A stretch of 64,000 nucleotides of DNA from Duganella sp. BuS-21 (GCA_041874725.1 CP097466.1:3844001-3908000); one strand, 5' to 3'; counted from the first letter of the stretch, positions 1 through 9,298 are shown. Numbers and translations are program-made. The notes: a model not told the origin generated them from the sequence alone.

Positions 1-8
1 TTGCAACA

Positions 9-443
9 TCAGCCCCAGCGATTGGCGGCGGTCCAGCCGGCTGTCGCCGCAGCAGCGGTCAGCAACGCTCCCCAGGCGATATCGGCCAGCGTCAGGCCGA
101 GCGGCCACACTTTGAGGATGGAGTAATTGGTCAGGTCATAGGTGCCGTAGGCGATCAGGCCGAGCACGGCGCCATGCAGCGCCGCCGTTTGCCAGCTCTC
201 CGCACGCAATCCGGGCGCGACGGCCAGGAACACCGTGCCGGCCGCGTACAGCAGATAAAACGCGGCGGCGGACGTCATGCGCGGCTGGCTCAGCATCAAG
301 TCCCCCAACGCGTCCTTATAGGCCGGCGCCATGTACAGGCCGATCCACAAAGCATCCAACGCCAGCATTGATAGCAAGACGCCGCCATAGGCCAGCAGCC
401 ATTGCTGCACGCTGAGTGCCTGAACTGACGCGGATGTAAGCAT
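9..443 (-). CDS. DUF2177 family membrane protein
   Basis: A 144-residue inner-membrane protein of unknown function that matches the DUF2177 family in length and pattern. I see four hydrophobic segments (about residues 15-37, 58-78, 86-105 and 116-137) and the family-like stretch LDALWIGLYMAPAYKDALG near residue 29, followed by YGTYDLTNYSILKVWP near 99. The stop codon lies just inside the left edge of the window, so the gene is complete. It follows the MipA-like gene on the same strand with about 50 bases between them and may be cotranscribed with it. No enzymatic motif is visible and I propose no function. Confidence 0.8.
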   Translation of the reverse strand: MLTSASVQALSVQQWLLAYGGVLLSMLALDALWIGLYMAPAYKDALGDLMLSQPRMTSAAAFYLLYAAGTVFLAVAPGLRAESWQTAALHGAVLGLIAYGTYDLTNYSILKVWPLGLTLADIAWGALLTAAAATAGWTAANRWG

Positions 444-494
444 GAATAATCCTCTGGCTGAGTAATGGAATGCCCTATCTTAGCCGATTCCGCC

Positions 495-1313
495 TTAATC
501 CCACGCGCGCGCCTGCGAGCGGTGCGCCGTCCAGGTAAAGCCCACGCCGACGGACAGGCCGCTGTTCTGGCGCAACAAGGGACTGTCGCGGTTGGCGGCG
601 CCGGTGTAATTGTCATAGCGGGAAAAGCCGAACACGCGCCAATCGGGCGACAGGCGGCGCGACAGGCTCACGCCGAGGCGCGTCATCATCAAGCCGCTGC
701 GGGCCTCATAGGCCGGGCGCGCAGCGGTGACGTACGGCGGTTCGACGCCGTAGAAGTATTGATTCAGGCGCGCATTACCGAACATCGCGCCAACATTGGC
801 GTCGGCCTGCCATTTGCCGCTTGAGTCGCCGGTTTCAGCCACCAGGCGCGGTTCGAACACCAGGCCCTGGCGGCGGAAGCCGTTTCGCAGCTCGACCGGC
901 ACGCGCAGCGGCAGCTCCAGCCGCAAACGGCTCGTGGCACTCGGCTCGGCCAAGAGAACCTTCAGTCGCGGACCAAACTCCAGCAAGGAGTTCAGATCCG
1001 GCATGCCAGCGCGTGCTGCCACGTCGCCGGAGCGGGCCGGCAACGACAGCGCAAAACCGAGATCGAGCTCCACGCGCTCCGTATTGAGCAAGCGCGCACC
1101 GATACCGGAACGGTCGGCGCGCAGCACCTTGCCGCGATAGATCAGCATCGGCAAGACCAACGCGCGCGTGGAACGATCCTCCGCGCCCGGATAGGCCGGC
1201 GTGGAAGCGACGCCACCGAACAGGCCGATCTCCCACAGCGGCAGATCAACCGGTTGCTGCGCAGCTGCCGGCACCATCACGGCCATGCAAACGACCATCA
1301 ATGTCCGACGCAT
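495..1313 (-). CDS. MipA/OmpV family outer-membrane protein
   Basis: Predicted outer-membrane beta-barrel of 272 residues. The frame is open further upstream, but I start at 1313 because MRRTLMVVCMAVMVPAAA is a clean Sec signal peptide and the longer reading runs into the inverted repeat at 1393-1473. After the signal come features usual for MipA/OmpV proteins: GLFGGVASTPAYPGAEDRS, alternating amphipathic strands, and a C-terminal strand with the late motif FSRYDNYTGAANRDSPLL. Family members have been described as scaffolds for murein enzymes or as stress-induced outer-membrane proteins; the exact role is not certain. It lies downstream of the efflux operon but is separated from it by a strong hairpin, so separate transcription is likely. 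Confidence 0.85.
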   Translation of the reverse strand: MRRTLMVVCMAVMVPAAAQQPVDLPLWEIGLFGGVASTPAYPGAEDRSTRALVLPMLIYRGKVLRADRSGIGARLLNTERVELDLGFALSLPARSGDVAARAGMPDLNSLLEFGPRLKVLLAEPSATSRLRLELPLRVPVELRNGFRRQGLVFEPRLVAETGDSSGKWQADANVGAMFGNARLNQYFYGVEPPYVTAARPAYEARSGLMMTRLGVSLSRRLSPDWRVFGFSRYDNYTGAANRDSPLLRQNSGLSVGVGFTWTAHRSQARAWD

Positions 1314-1392
1314 ACGACCCAAGTAAATCGTCCTGGCGGCATTAGCACCCCTCAAATAAAAAAATCGACCTATGAGTATAAACCGGAATTCA

Positions 1393-1473
1393 GGGTCAGC
1401 TCTGTCATTTGGACATTGCGGAACTTCCGAATCGCGGAAAAGTTCCGCAATGTCCAAATGACAGAGCTGACCC
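1393..1473. repeat. Long inverted repeat, 34-bp perfect arms (REP/MITE-like)
   Basis: The bases 1393-1426 and 1440-1473 are perfect reverse complements (34 bp each) around a 13-base loop. The ends begin GGGTCAGCTCTGTCATTT and read towards the loop. It sits between the stop codon of the outer-membrane efflux gene (1479) and the start of the MipA-like gene (1313). The transcript would fold into a very stable hairpin. No transposase gene is beside it, so it could be a palindromic REP/MITE element that also ends transcription. The outer GGGTCAG end is shared with the smaller hairpin at 11784-11809. Confidence 0.85.
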
Positions 1474-1478
1474 CGACG

Positions 1479-2891
1479 TTACGGCACTTCCCAGCCGCCG
1501 GCGAGGGCTTTGTAGACCGCGACGAGCGAGGTGGCGGCGCCGGTTTGGGATTGGGCCAGGCGGTCGCGCGCGGTGAGGAGTTCGCGTTCGGCGTCGAGCA
1601 CCGTCAGGAAGTCGGTCGAGCCGACCGCGAAGCGTTCGCGCGCGATGATGGCGGCTTGCTCCGATGAGCGCGCCGATTCGAACAGCAGCTCCGTTTGCCG
1701 CTGCGTGCGCGTGTAGCTTGCCAGCACGCCTTCCGTTTCTTCCAGCGCACCCAGCACCGCCCGCTCGTAGGCGATCATCACGGCTTCGTTGCGGGCGTCG
1801 GCGGCGGCGATTTGGGCACGGATGCGGCCGAAGTCCAGCAGGTTCCACGTCAGCTGCGCACCCAGGTTGTAGACATACGATGCGCCTTTGCCCAGGTCGC
1901 CGAACTGCAGCGCGTTCTGGCCCAGCGTGCCGCCCAGCGTGAGTTGCGGGAACAAGGCGCTGCGGGCGACGCCGACTTGCGCCGCCGCCGCCGCCGCCTG
2001 CGCTTCCGCCAGCTGGATGTCGGGCCGTCGCCGCAGCATGGCGGAGGGCGAGCCGATGCCGCCCAAGGCCACCGATTTCAGGCCGGGCAAAGGCCGCACC
2101 GGTGTCAGTTCGGCGTCCAGCGCGGTCGGCTGCTGGCCGCAAAGCACCGCCAGGCGGTAGCGGGTGCGGATCAGTGCCGCTTCCAGCGCCGGGATGTTGG
2201 CCGCCGTCGAGGTGACCAGCGCGCGCGCGCGTTCGGTGTCCAGCGCCGTGCCACGGCCGACGTCGAAGCGGGCGTCGACCAGTTCCAGCGCCGCCTTCTG
2301 GGTGTCGAGCGAGGCGACCGCTACCCGCAGTTGTTCCTGCAGGCCGCGCAGTTCGAAGTAGTTGCGCGCGACTTCGGCGCTGATGCTGACTTGCGTGGCC
2401 CGCACGCCCGCAGCGCCCGCCAGCACGTTGGCCTGCGCCGCCCGACGCGCATCACCCAGGCGGCCGAACAAGTCGGCTTCCCAGGCGACGTCGAATCCCA
2501 CCGCGTATTGGTTGTTGGTGCTTTGCACGCCGAGGTCGTTGGTGCCGCGCACGCGCGATACGCCGGCGTTGACACCGACGTTGGGCAGCAAGTTGGCGTC
2601 GGCGTAACGGTTGAGCGCGCGCGCTTCGCGCAGACTGGCGGCGGCGCTGCGCACGTCGGTGTTGGCTTGCAGGGCACGTTGGACCAGCGCGTCCAGCAGC
2701 GGGTCGTTGAAGGCGCGCCAGAATTCGCTGACCGGTTCTGCCGCCGCCGCGTCCGGCGCGTTGGCGAAGCCTGCGGTCAGTTCGGGCTGGTAGAGCTTGA
2801 GCGGCGGCGCGCTGGAGCAGCCGCTCAGCGCCAGCGCCACGGCCAACGCGATGGCGGTCGCCGGCGGAAAGTGCTTACGGTGCAGGCTCAT
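1479..2891 (-). CDS. RND efflux outer-membrane lipoprotein (NodT/OprM family)
   Basis: Outer-membrane channel of a tripartite efflux pump, 470 residues, the usual family length. It begins with a lipoprotein signal whose lipobox LSGC places the lipidated cysteine at residue 25. Two outer-membrane-efflux repeats follow, with the family-like stretches VSEFWRAFNDPLLDALVQRAL near residue 55 and RRPDIQLAEAQAAAA near 290. The start codon overlaps the stop of the RND pump gene by four bases (ATGA), so the two are translationally coupled. Together with the pump and the membrane-fusion lipoprotein it would export small amphipathic compounds, perhaps aromatics. Substrate is not deducible from sequence. 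Confidence 0.95.
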   Translation of the reverse strand: MSLHRKHFPPATAIALAVALALSGCSSAPPLKLYQPELTAGFANAPDAAAAEPVSEFWRAFNDPLLDALVQRALQANTDVRSAAASLREARALNRYADANLLPNVGVNAGVSRVRGTNDLGVQSTNNQYAVGFDVAWEADLFGRLGDARRAAQANVLAGAAGVRATQVSISAEVARNYFELRGLQEQLRVAVASLDTQKAALELVDARFDVGRGTALDTERARALVTSTAANIPALEAALIRTRYRLAVLCGQQPTALDAELTPVRPLPGLKSVALGGIGSPSAMLRRRPDIQLAEAQAAAAAAQVGVARSALFPQLTLGGTLGQNALQFGDLGKGASYVYNLGAQLTWNLLDFGRIRAQIAAADARNEAVMIAYERAVLGALEETEGVLASYTRTQRQTELLFESARSSEQAAIIARERFAVGSTDFLTVLDAERELLTARDRLAQSQTGAATSLVAVYKALAGGWEVP

Positions 2892-5800
2892 ACGTCCTCC
2901 TTCTTGCGCGGCGGCTCGGCATCGTCGATGCCGGCGTGGAATGGGTGGGCGGCGGCGTCGATCTGGTGCCGCAGTTCGGCCGCGTGTGCGCGACGTTTTT
3001 CGGTCCCCTTGCGCAGCAGGCTGTAAAACACCGGCGTGAGGAAAATGCCGAACAACGTCACGCCGACCATGCCCGAGAACACCGCGATGCCCATCGCGCG
3101 CCGCATTTCGCTGCCGGCGCCGCTACCCAAAATCAGCGGTATCACGCCAGCGCAGAAGGCTATCGAAGTCATCAGGATCGGGCGCAAGCGCAAGCGGCAG
3201 GCGTTGATGATGGCATCCATCATCGGCTGCCCCTGCTCCTCCAGCTCTTTGGCAAACTCGACGATCAGAATCGCGTTCTTGCACGCCAACCCGACCAGCA
3301 CCACCAGCGCCACCTGCGTGAACAAATTCAGATCCCCGCTTTGCGCAAACGGCGGGAAGTGCGAGATCCACACACCAAACAACGCCGACAAAATACACAT
3401 CGGCACGATCATGATGATGGCCAGCGGCAGGCTCCAGCTTTCATACTGTGCCGTCAGCACCAGCACCACCAGCACCACCGACAGGAACAGCACCGCCGCC
3501 AGCGTCGGAATCTTGACGTTGATGCCGGGCAGCGTGATGTCGCGCGTCAGCCGGTCCTGATAGGTCAGGTCGGTCCATTCGTAAGACATGCCACGCGGCA
3601 GCTGCTTGACCAGCCGCTCGATTTCCGCCTCGGCCTGGCCGCTGGAGAAGCCCGGCTTGGCCGCGCCGTTGACGTCGGCCGACGGGAAGCCGTTGTAGCG
3701 CGTCACCCGCGTGGGGCCGAAGGTAGGCTGCACCTGCATGACCGAGCCGAGCGGCACCATCTGCCCGGCGCCGTTGCGCGTTTCCAGGTTGGTGATGCTT
3801 TCGGCGCGCGCGCGGAACGGCGCGTCGGCCTGCACCACCACCTGATACGTTTTGCCGAAGCGCGTGAAGTCGTTGACGTATAGCGAGCCGAGGTTGATCT
3901 GCAGCGTGTCGTAGATTTCCTGCAGCGGCACGCCCATCTGTTTGGCCTTGGTGCGGTCGACGTCGGCAAACAGTTGCGGCACATTGATGTCGTAGTTGGA
4001 ATACGGCGTGCCGATGCCGGACTTGGGATTGCCGTAAATCGGCCCCAGCACGCCGCCCCACACCGCGCCATACAGCGCCTGCTCGCCCTGCCCGCTGCGG
4101 TCCTGCACCTGCAGCTTGAAGCCGCCGGCGTTACCGAGCCCGTCCACGGCCGGCGGCGGCACCACGAACATGCGCGCGCCCTGGATCGCCTGAATCGCGC
4201 CATTGACCTTGCCCAGGATCGCATCCTTGGACAAGTCGCCCGAGGTACGCTTTTCAAACGGCGCCAGGCCGAAGAAGACGATGCCCTCGTTCGGCGATGA
4301 AGAAAAACCGGCAATCGACAGCCCCGGGAAAGCAATCGAGTCGACGATGCCGGGCACTTTCAAGGCGATGTCGCTCATGTCGCGGATCACTTTTTCGGTC
4401 CGGTCCAGCGAGGAACCGGCCGGCAGCTGGGCGATGCCGATCAGGTATTGCTTGTCCGGCGCCGGCACAAAGCCGCTGGGGATGCGCGTAAACAGCAGAC
4501 CGGTCAGCAGCAACAGAATGCCGTAGACGATCAAGGCCAGCGATTTACGGTGCAACAGCCCGGTCACGCCGCGTCCATACGCCGCGCTGCGACGTTGGAA
4601 CATGCAGTTGAACCAGTGGAAGAACCTGCCGAACAGCTTGTCCATCACCAGCATGATCTTGTCCTTGGGCGCATCGTGCGGCCGCAACAGCAAGGCCGCC
4701 AGCGCCGGCGACAAGGTCAGCGAGTTGAAGGCCGAGATCACCGTGGAGATGGCGATGGTGGCGGCGAACTGCTTGTAGAACTGGCCGGACAGCCCCGGCA
4801 CAAAGGTCAGCGGAATGAACACCGCGCACAGCACCAGTGCAATGGCGATGATGGGCCCGCTCACCTCGCGCATGGCGCGCACCGTGGCTTCGTGCGGCGT
4901 CAGGCCGTCGGCGATGTTGCGCTCGACGTTCTCCACCACCACGATGGCGTCGTCGACCACGATGCCGATCGCCAGCACCAGCCCGAACAGCGTCAGCGTG
5001 TTGATCGAGTAGCCGAGCACCAGCAACATGGCAAACGTGCCGACAATCGATACCGGCACCGCCAACAACGGAATCACCGATGCGCGCCAGGTTTGCAGGA
5101 AGATGATTACCACCAGCACCACCAGCAGCACGGCCTCGATCAAAGTGTGTACCACTTTCTCGATCGATGTCTGCACGAAGCGGGTCGGATCGTAGACGAT
5201 GTCGTAATCCACGCCCTTGGGGAAATTCTTCTTGGCGATTTCCATGGTCGCCCGCACGTCGTTCGACAGCTTGAGCGCGTTCGAGCCCGGCGATTGGAAG
5301 ATGGCGATGGCGGCCGCTTCCTTGTTGTTGAGCAGGCTGCGCAGCGAATAGGAATTGGCGCTGATATCGACCCGTCCGATGTCCTTGATCCGCACCAGCG
5401 CCCCGGTCTTCGGATCGCTGCGAATGATGATGTTGGCGAAGTCCTCTTCCTTGATCAGCCGGCCCTGCGCGTTGACCTGCAACTGGAAGTCGGTGTCGTT
5501 CGGCGCCGGCGGCGAGCCGACCACGCCTGCCGCCACTTGCGCGTTCTGCTCGCGGATGGCGGTCACCACGTCGCCGGCCGTCATGTTACGGGCGGCCAGT
5601 TGACGTGGATTGATCCAGATGCGCATCGCATAATCGCCCGAGCCGAACAGCAGCACCGAGCCCATGCCGGGCACGCGCAGCAGATCGTCGCGCACGTTCA
5701 GCGAGGCGTAGTTGCGCAGGTAGAGCGCGTCGTGGCTGTTGTCCGGCGAAACCATGTGTACCACCATGGTCAGGTTGGGCGACTGTTTCTCGGTCGTCAC

Positions 5801-6184
5801 GCCGATCTGGCGCACGATCTCGGGCAGGCGCGGCAGTGCGCGGTTGATGCGGTTCTGCACCGCCGTCTCGGCCTGTTCGGGCACGGTGCCGATCTTGAAG
5901 GTAACGGTCAGGGTCATGCTGCCGTCGGCCGTGGCCTGGCTTTCGAAATACAGCATGCCTTCCAGGCCGTTGATCTGCTCCTCCAGCGGTGCGGCCACGG
6001 TTTCCGAAATCACCCGTGGATTGGCGCCGGGGAACTGGGCGCGCACCACGATCTGCGGCGGCGCCACTTCCGGGTATTCGGCGATCGGCAGCTGGAAGAT
6101 GGCCAGCAGCCCCACCATGAAGATGAAGATCGATAAAACAGTGGCGAAGCGCGGCCGGTCGATGAAAAATCGCGAGATATCCAT
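2888..6184 (-). CDS. RND efflux pump, HAE1 family (MexF/AcrB-like)
   Basis: Inner-membrane proton-driven multidrug pump of 1098 residues. I start at 6184 (MDISRFFIDRPRFATVLS), which has a GAGGAG ribosome site; the longer open frame adds a non-family N-terminus. Typical HAE1 landmarks are visible: the first membrane helix, PIAEYPEVAPPQIVV, the periplasmic porter domains, the fourth helix region GLVLAIGIVVDDAIVVVENVER with the two adjacent aspartates of the proton relay, and the second half with VGLACKNAILIVEFAKE and the end helices. It is the middle gene of the operon: 10 bases after the membrane-fusion gene and overlapping the outer-membrane gene. The sequence most resembles MexF-type pumps as I recall them. 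No regulator gene lies next to the operon. Confidence 0.96.
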   Translation of the reverse strand: MDISRFFIDRPRFATVLSIFIFMVGLLAIFQLPIAEYPEVAPPQIVVRAQFPGANPRVISETVAAPLEEQINGLEGMLYFESQATADGSMTLTVTFKIGTVPEQAETAVQNRINRALPRLPEIVRQIGVTTEKQSPNLTMVVHMVSPDNSHDALYLRNYASLNVRDDLLRVPGMGSVLLFGSGDYAMRIWINPRQLAARNMTAGDVVTAIREQNAQVAAGVVGSPPAPNDTDFQLQVNAQGRLIKEEDFANIIIRSDPKTGALVRIKDIGRVDISANSYSLRSLLNNKEAAAIAIFQSPGSNALKLSNDVRATMEIAKKNFPKGVDYDIVYDPTRFVQTSIEKVVHTLIEAVLLVVLVVIIFLQTWRASVIPLLAVPVSIVGTFAMLLVLGYSINTLTLFGLVLAIGIVVDDAIVVVENVERNIADGLTPHEATVRAMREVSGPIIAIALVLCAVFIPLTFVPGLSGQFYKQFAATIAISTVISAFNSLTLSPALAALLLRPHDAPKDKIMLVMDKLFGRFFHWFNCMFQRRSAAYGRGVTGLLHRKSLALIVYGILLLLTGLLFTRIPSGFVPAPDKQYLIGIAQLPAGSSLDRTEKVIRDMSDIALKVPGIVDSIAFPGLSIAGFSSSPNEGIVFFGLAPFEKRTSGDLSKDAILGKVNGAIQAIQGARMFVVPPPAVDGLGNAGGFKLQVQDRSGQGEQALYGAVWGGVLGPIYGNPKSGIGTPYSNYDINVPQLFADVDRTKAKQMGVPLQEIYDTLQINLGSLYVNDFTRFGKTYQVVVQADAPFRARAESITNLETRNGAGQMVPLGSVMQVQPTFGPTRVTRYNGFPSADVNGAAKPGFSSGQAEAEIERLVKQLPRGMSYEWTDLTYQDRLTRDITLPGINVKIPTLAAVLFLSVVLVVLVLTAQYESWSLPLAIIMIVPMCILSALFGVWISHFPPFAQSGDLNLFTQVALVVLVGLACKNAILIVEFAKELEEQGQPMMDAIINACRLRLRPILMTSIAFCAGVIPLILGSGAGSEMRRAMGIAVFSGMVGVTLFGIFLTPVFYSLLRKGTEKRRAHAAELRHQIDAAAHPFHAGIDDAEPPRKKEDV

Positions 6185-6194
6185 GGGCCGCTCC

Positions 6195-7382
6195 TCAGCC
6201 CTTGGCCGCAGGCGCGGCGCCGGCGGGTGGCGCGATCGGTCTGCCGTTCTCATCCAGTTTCACTACTTGCGGCGTGACCGGCGCGCCGGGGAAGGCGCGC
6301 AGCAGGCCGTCGATGATGACCAGCTCGCCGGCGTTAATGCCTGTCACCACGCGCATGCCGCCGATCAGCGCGCCGGGCTTGACCTCGCGCTGTTCGACTA
6401 TGTTGTTCTTGCCTACCACCAGCACCACCTTGCGGGTCTGGTCGGTGGTAATGGCGCGGTCGGCCACCAGCGTGGCGCTGTAGGTGCCGCTGCCCACCAG
6501 TTGCAGGCGCGCGAACAGGCCCGGCGTGTAGAGGCCGTCCTTGTTATCGAACACGGCGCGCCCGCGCAGCGAGGCGGTGGCGGGATTCAGGCGGTTGTCG
6601 ACAAAGTCCATCTTGCCTTCGTGCGGGTAGCCTTCCTCATTGGCGAGGCCGAGGCGCACCGCGTTGGGCTGGTCGCGCGAGGATGGGCGGCTGCCGTCGC
6701 GCGCGGCGCGCATGTATTTCAGGTAGATCGCCTCGCTGGCGTCGAAGTAGGCGTAGATGCGGTCGGTGGAGACCACCGTGGTCAGGATCGGATCGCCGAC
6801 ATTGACCAGATTGCCCACCGTGACATTGGCACGCGAGGTGCGGCCGCTGACCGGCGCCGTGATGCGGCTGAATTCCAGGTTCAGCCTGGCCTGCACCAGT
6901 GCCGCCTCGTTGGCCTTGACCGTCGACGCGGCGTTGGCCAGCGCAGCGCGCAGTTGATCCAGTTCCTGCTGGCTGACGCCGCGCACGGCGACCAGTCGTT
7001 CGGCGCGCGCCAGTTCGCTCTTGGTCAGGTCGCCCTGGGTGCGGGCCACGGCCAGTTGCGCCTCGGCGCGGGCCGCTTCGGCCGCGAATGGACGTTGATC
7101 GATGGTAAATAGCGGATCGCCCTTGTTGACCAGCTGGCCTTCGCGGAAATGCACCTGCGTCAGCGTGCCGGCCACGCGCGAGCGGATATCAACGGTGTCC
7201 GGCGCTTCCAGACGGGCGGTGAATTCGTCGAATTCCTGCACATCGCGCTTGACCGCCGCCGCCACCGACACCGCCGGCGGCCCGCCGCCCTGCTGCGCGG
7301 ACTGCTCCGACTTGCCGCAACCGGCCAGCGCCAGTGCCATGCCTAACCACAAAACGTGCTTGTTCGCCGCCCGGATATTCAT
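6195..7382 (-). CDS. RND efflux periplasmic adaptor (membrane-fusion lipoprotein)
   Basis: Periplasmic adaptor of the RND pump, 395 residues. The N-terminal signal ends in LAGC, so cysteine 22 is likely lipidated and the protein anchored in the inner membrane. Next come a barrel-sandwich/lipoyl half (VDIRSRVAGTLTQVHFREGQ), an alpha-helical hairpin rich in Ala, Glu and Arg (about 95-165), the second lipoyl half (ITAPVSGRTSRANVTVGN) and a C-terminal beta-barrel. The start at 7382 is preceded by AGGGG. It is the first gene of the three-gene efflux operon, whose promoter must lie between 7383 and about 7640; a candidate operator is at 7478-7495. Confidence 0.95.
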   Translation of the reverse strand: MNIRAANKHVLWLGMALALAGCGKSEQSAQQGGGPPAVSVAAAVKRDVQEFDEFTARLEAPDTVDIRSRVAGTLTQVHFREGQLVNKGDPLFTIDQRPFAAEAARAEAQLAVARTQGDLTKSELARAERLVAVRGVSQQELDQLRAALANAASTVKANEAALVQARLNLEFSRITAPVSGRTSRANVTVGNLVNVGDPILTTVVSTDRIYAYFDASEAIYLKYMRAARDGSRPSSRDQPNAVRLGLANEEGYPHEGKMDFVDNRLNPATASLRGRAVFDNKDGLYTPGLFARLQLVGSGTYSATLVADRAITTDQTRKVVLVVGKNNIVEQREVKPGALIGGMRVVTGINAGELVIIDGLLRAFPGAPVTPQVVKLDENGRPIAPPAGAAPAAKG

Positions 7383-7477
7383 TGTGAACCCCTAAAAACG
7401 GTGGTGCAGTATCGATGATGGGAAATTGCAGTGACGCAGACAGCTGAAGTGACGAAAGGCAGGACGCACCCTGAATG

Positions 7478-7495
7478 AATGAATCCATATTCATT
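7478..7495. promoter_or_regulatory. Candidate operator upstream of the RND operon
   Basis: AATGAAT and ATTCATT are perfect 7-bp inverted arms around the 4-base spacer CCAT, about 96-113 bases upstream of the adaptor gene start. This size and symmetry would suit a TetR-type repressor, as is common for RND operons. No such gene adjoins the operon. The rest of 7383-7642 shows no other clear signal. Confidence 0.35.
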
Positions 7496-7642
7496 TTGGC
7501 AAAAAAATGAAAAGTTGTCATTACTAATTATGGTTAGAAGGAAAGTTGGGCGTAGCGCCGCCCGGTCTCTCCGCTGCGGCGTGCTTGGTCTTGTTCGCAT
7601 TCATCAGCTACACTCCATGCCTGGACCAATAACAGAGAAGAC

Positions 7643-8356
7643 ATGAGCATAATCGAATTGCCCTTCAGGGCGACCACCGCCGAGGCCTGCGCCTGGATGG
7701 CGCAGCAGACCGGCACGCCATGGACCCTGGTGACGCTGCTGGACAACGGACTGGTGCCGGTGGTCTGGCTGGATTATGACCCGGCGTATCCCGACCTGTT
7801 CGGCGACGCCAACGGCGGCTATGCGGCGCCGATCTTCTTTGAGGAGGATGTTGCGCGCCTGAAGGCGGGCAGCGTAGACATCCTGATCACCTACACCAAG
7901 GATGCGTACCGCTTGCCGGCGCGGCTGCCCGAGCCGGGCTTCCGGCGTCCGCTCGACCAGCTGCGTTTTCAGAAAAGTGATCTGGATCGCCTGACGGGCA
8001 AGCTGAAACAGGCGGCGCAGGCGCCCGAGCCTGCGAAAGTGGAAGCGGCGAAGGAATCGCAGTCGGGGATCAACAAGGCGGAAGTTTTGCAGGCCTTTGC
8101 CGCCGTCGTGCGACTCGACCTGGCGCAGGCGCTGGACGACGCCATCGGCATCTTCGGCGACGATGGCGCCCGCGTCAAAGCCAGCGCGAAGAAAACCAAA
8201 CGCAACGCCGTCTGGAATCCCGTCACGCTGGCCCTTGGGTTGCACGATGTCTACCGCACGCCTATCGGTCCGCTAAAGCGCGCCTTCAAGACCCACGATT
8301 TCCTGCATGCCTGGCAAGGCAACTGGGAAGAGTCCCTGCGCCTGTTGGGAAAGTAG
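7643..8356 (+). CDS. Hypothetical protein, 237 residues
   Basis: I do not recognise this protein. The start at 7643 has an AGAGAAG ribosome site and lies beyond the divergent promoter region shared with the efflux operon. It has no signal peptide and no membrane segment, so it is probably cytoplasmic. The first 110 residues form a compact acidic and aromatic domain (VVWLDYDPAYPDLFGDANGG near residue 48). A charged Ala/Glu/Lys linker follows at about 120-140, then a C-terminal domain with NAVWNPVTLALGLHDVYRTP near residue 189 and HDFLHAWQGNWEESLRLL at the end. Codon use matches the neighbours. It converges on the dioxygenase gene with 18 bases between the stop codons. Confidence 0.7.
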   Translation: MSIIELPFRATTAEACAWMAQQTGTPWTLVTLLDNGLVPVVWLDYDPAYPDLFGDANGGYAAPIFFEEDVARLKAGSVDILITYTKDAYRLPARLPEPGFRRPLDQLRFQKSDLDRLTGKLKQAAQAPEPAKVEAAKESQSGINKAEVLQAFAAVVRLDLAQALDDAIGIFGDDGARVKASAKKTKRNAVWNPVTLALGLHDVYRTPIGPLKRAFKTHDFLHAWQGNWEESLRLLGK

Positions 8357-8374
8357 CGATAACAACGCTGCGGA

Positions 8375-9298
8375 CTACTTACCCGGAGGGCCGCCCGGCG
8401 CCCACTTCTCGCGCGACTGGAACAGGAACAGCTGCGAGGCATCGGCACTCATCGGCGCCTGACGTGCGATCCATGAGTCGTCGTGGCTGTCCATGTCGGC
8501 GTCGTATTCCACGTGGCAGCCCAACGGGCTGTTGAAATACCAGAACCAGTTGGAACCCATCTTGTGCCGGCCCGGCCCCCAGAACGATTGATAGCCCTTG
8601 TTGACGAAGCGCGTGCCCGCCAACATCACCTCGGTCGGCCCGCCCATGTGGAAGGTGAAGTGCTCACACCCTTTCATGAACGGCGGCGTCTGGATCAGGA
8701 ATAGCGTGTGGTGATCCTCGCTGCCGCCCGGCCGCAGGAACGGCCCCGCGCCCAGCAGACGATCGGTGCAGCGGAAGCCGAGGCGCTCACTGTAGAAGGC
8801 CTCCGCCTTCTGCGTATCCGGCACGAAGTACACCACATGCGACAGCGAGCGCGGACGCGCCTGCGCGCCCTCGTCCACCGCCGGCATATTGACGGCGCGG
8901 CGGACGCCGGCGCCGGGTGCGTTGACCGCCTCCGCCCGCAGGTCCAGCGGACGGCGCACGCTGAGCTGGAAGCCCAGCACGAAACCCATGTCGTCCACCG
9001 CCTCAAGACTGCCGTCGCCGAGCCGGCGCACCTCGCGGTCGCGCCCCAGCTCCGCTGCGATGGCGTCCAGCGCGGCCTGGTCGGCCACGCCGTACACGGT
9101 CTTGCGCAGCATATTGGCCGTGCCCAGCGACGGCGGCAAGCCGGCGCTGTCCTTGTGGGCGATGACGATGGCGGTGCCGTCCAGCGCTTCGAAACGGCCA
9201 TCGCCTGCCGGCGTCAGCCCGTAGTCGGTCAGGTATTGCGCGCAGGCCGCGACGTCGTCGACGCCGAAGACCAGCGCATCCGGTCCTATGATGTTCAT
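8375..9298 (-). CDS. VOC-family extradiol-type dioxygenase
   Basis: A 307-residue protein made of two vicinal-oxygen-chelate modules (about 5-120 and 150-275), the layout of type I extradiol dioxygenases that open catechol rings. Likely iron ligands are His154 (SLSHVVYF), His217 (FTFHMGG) and Glu264 (GCHVEYDADMD), with spacing close to that of biphenyl-diol dioxygenase. An adjacent pair EDHHTLF lies at 194-200. It is cytoplasmic. It is the second gene after a TonB receptor (17-base gap) under a LacI-like operator. In this setting it may cleave the aromatic aglycone freed from a plant glycoside; Herbaspirillum, of the same family, degrades naringenin through a ring-hydroxylating monooxygenase and a dioxygenase. 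It could instead be a non-oxygenase VOC enzyme. Confidence 0.8.
   Translation of the reverse strand: MNIIGPDALVFGVDDVAACAQYLTDYGLTPAGDGRFEALDGTAIVIAHKDSAGLPPSLGTANMLRKTVYGVADQAALDAIAAELGRDREVRRLGDGSLEAVDDMGFVLGFQLSVRRPLDLRAEAVNAPGAGVRRAVNMPAVDEGAQARPRSLSHVVYFVPDTQKAEAFYSERLGFRCTDRLLGAGPFLRPGGSEDHHTLFLIQTPPFMKGCEHFTFHMGGPTEVMLAGTRFVNKGYQSFWGPGRHKMGSNWFWYFNSPLGCHVEYDADMDSHDDSWIARQAPMSADASQLFLFQSREKWAPGGPPGK

Noticed and set aside
1254..1667. Plus-strand frame covering the long inverted repeat
   Set aside because: It is opposite the ends of two real genes and its middle is the palindrome itself.
7525..7536. TAATTATGGTTA, similar to part of the B palindrome
   Set aside because: The centre of the motif (GAATTC) is missing and the half-sites are not placed as in B1-B4, so it is probably chance in an AT-rich spacer.
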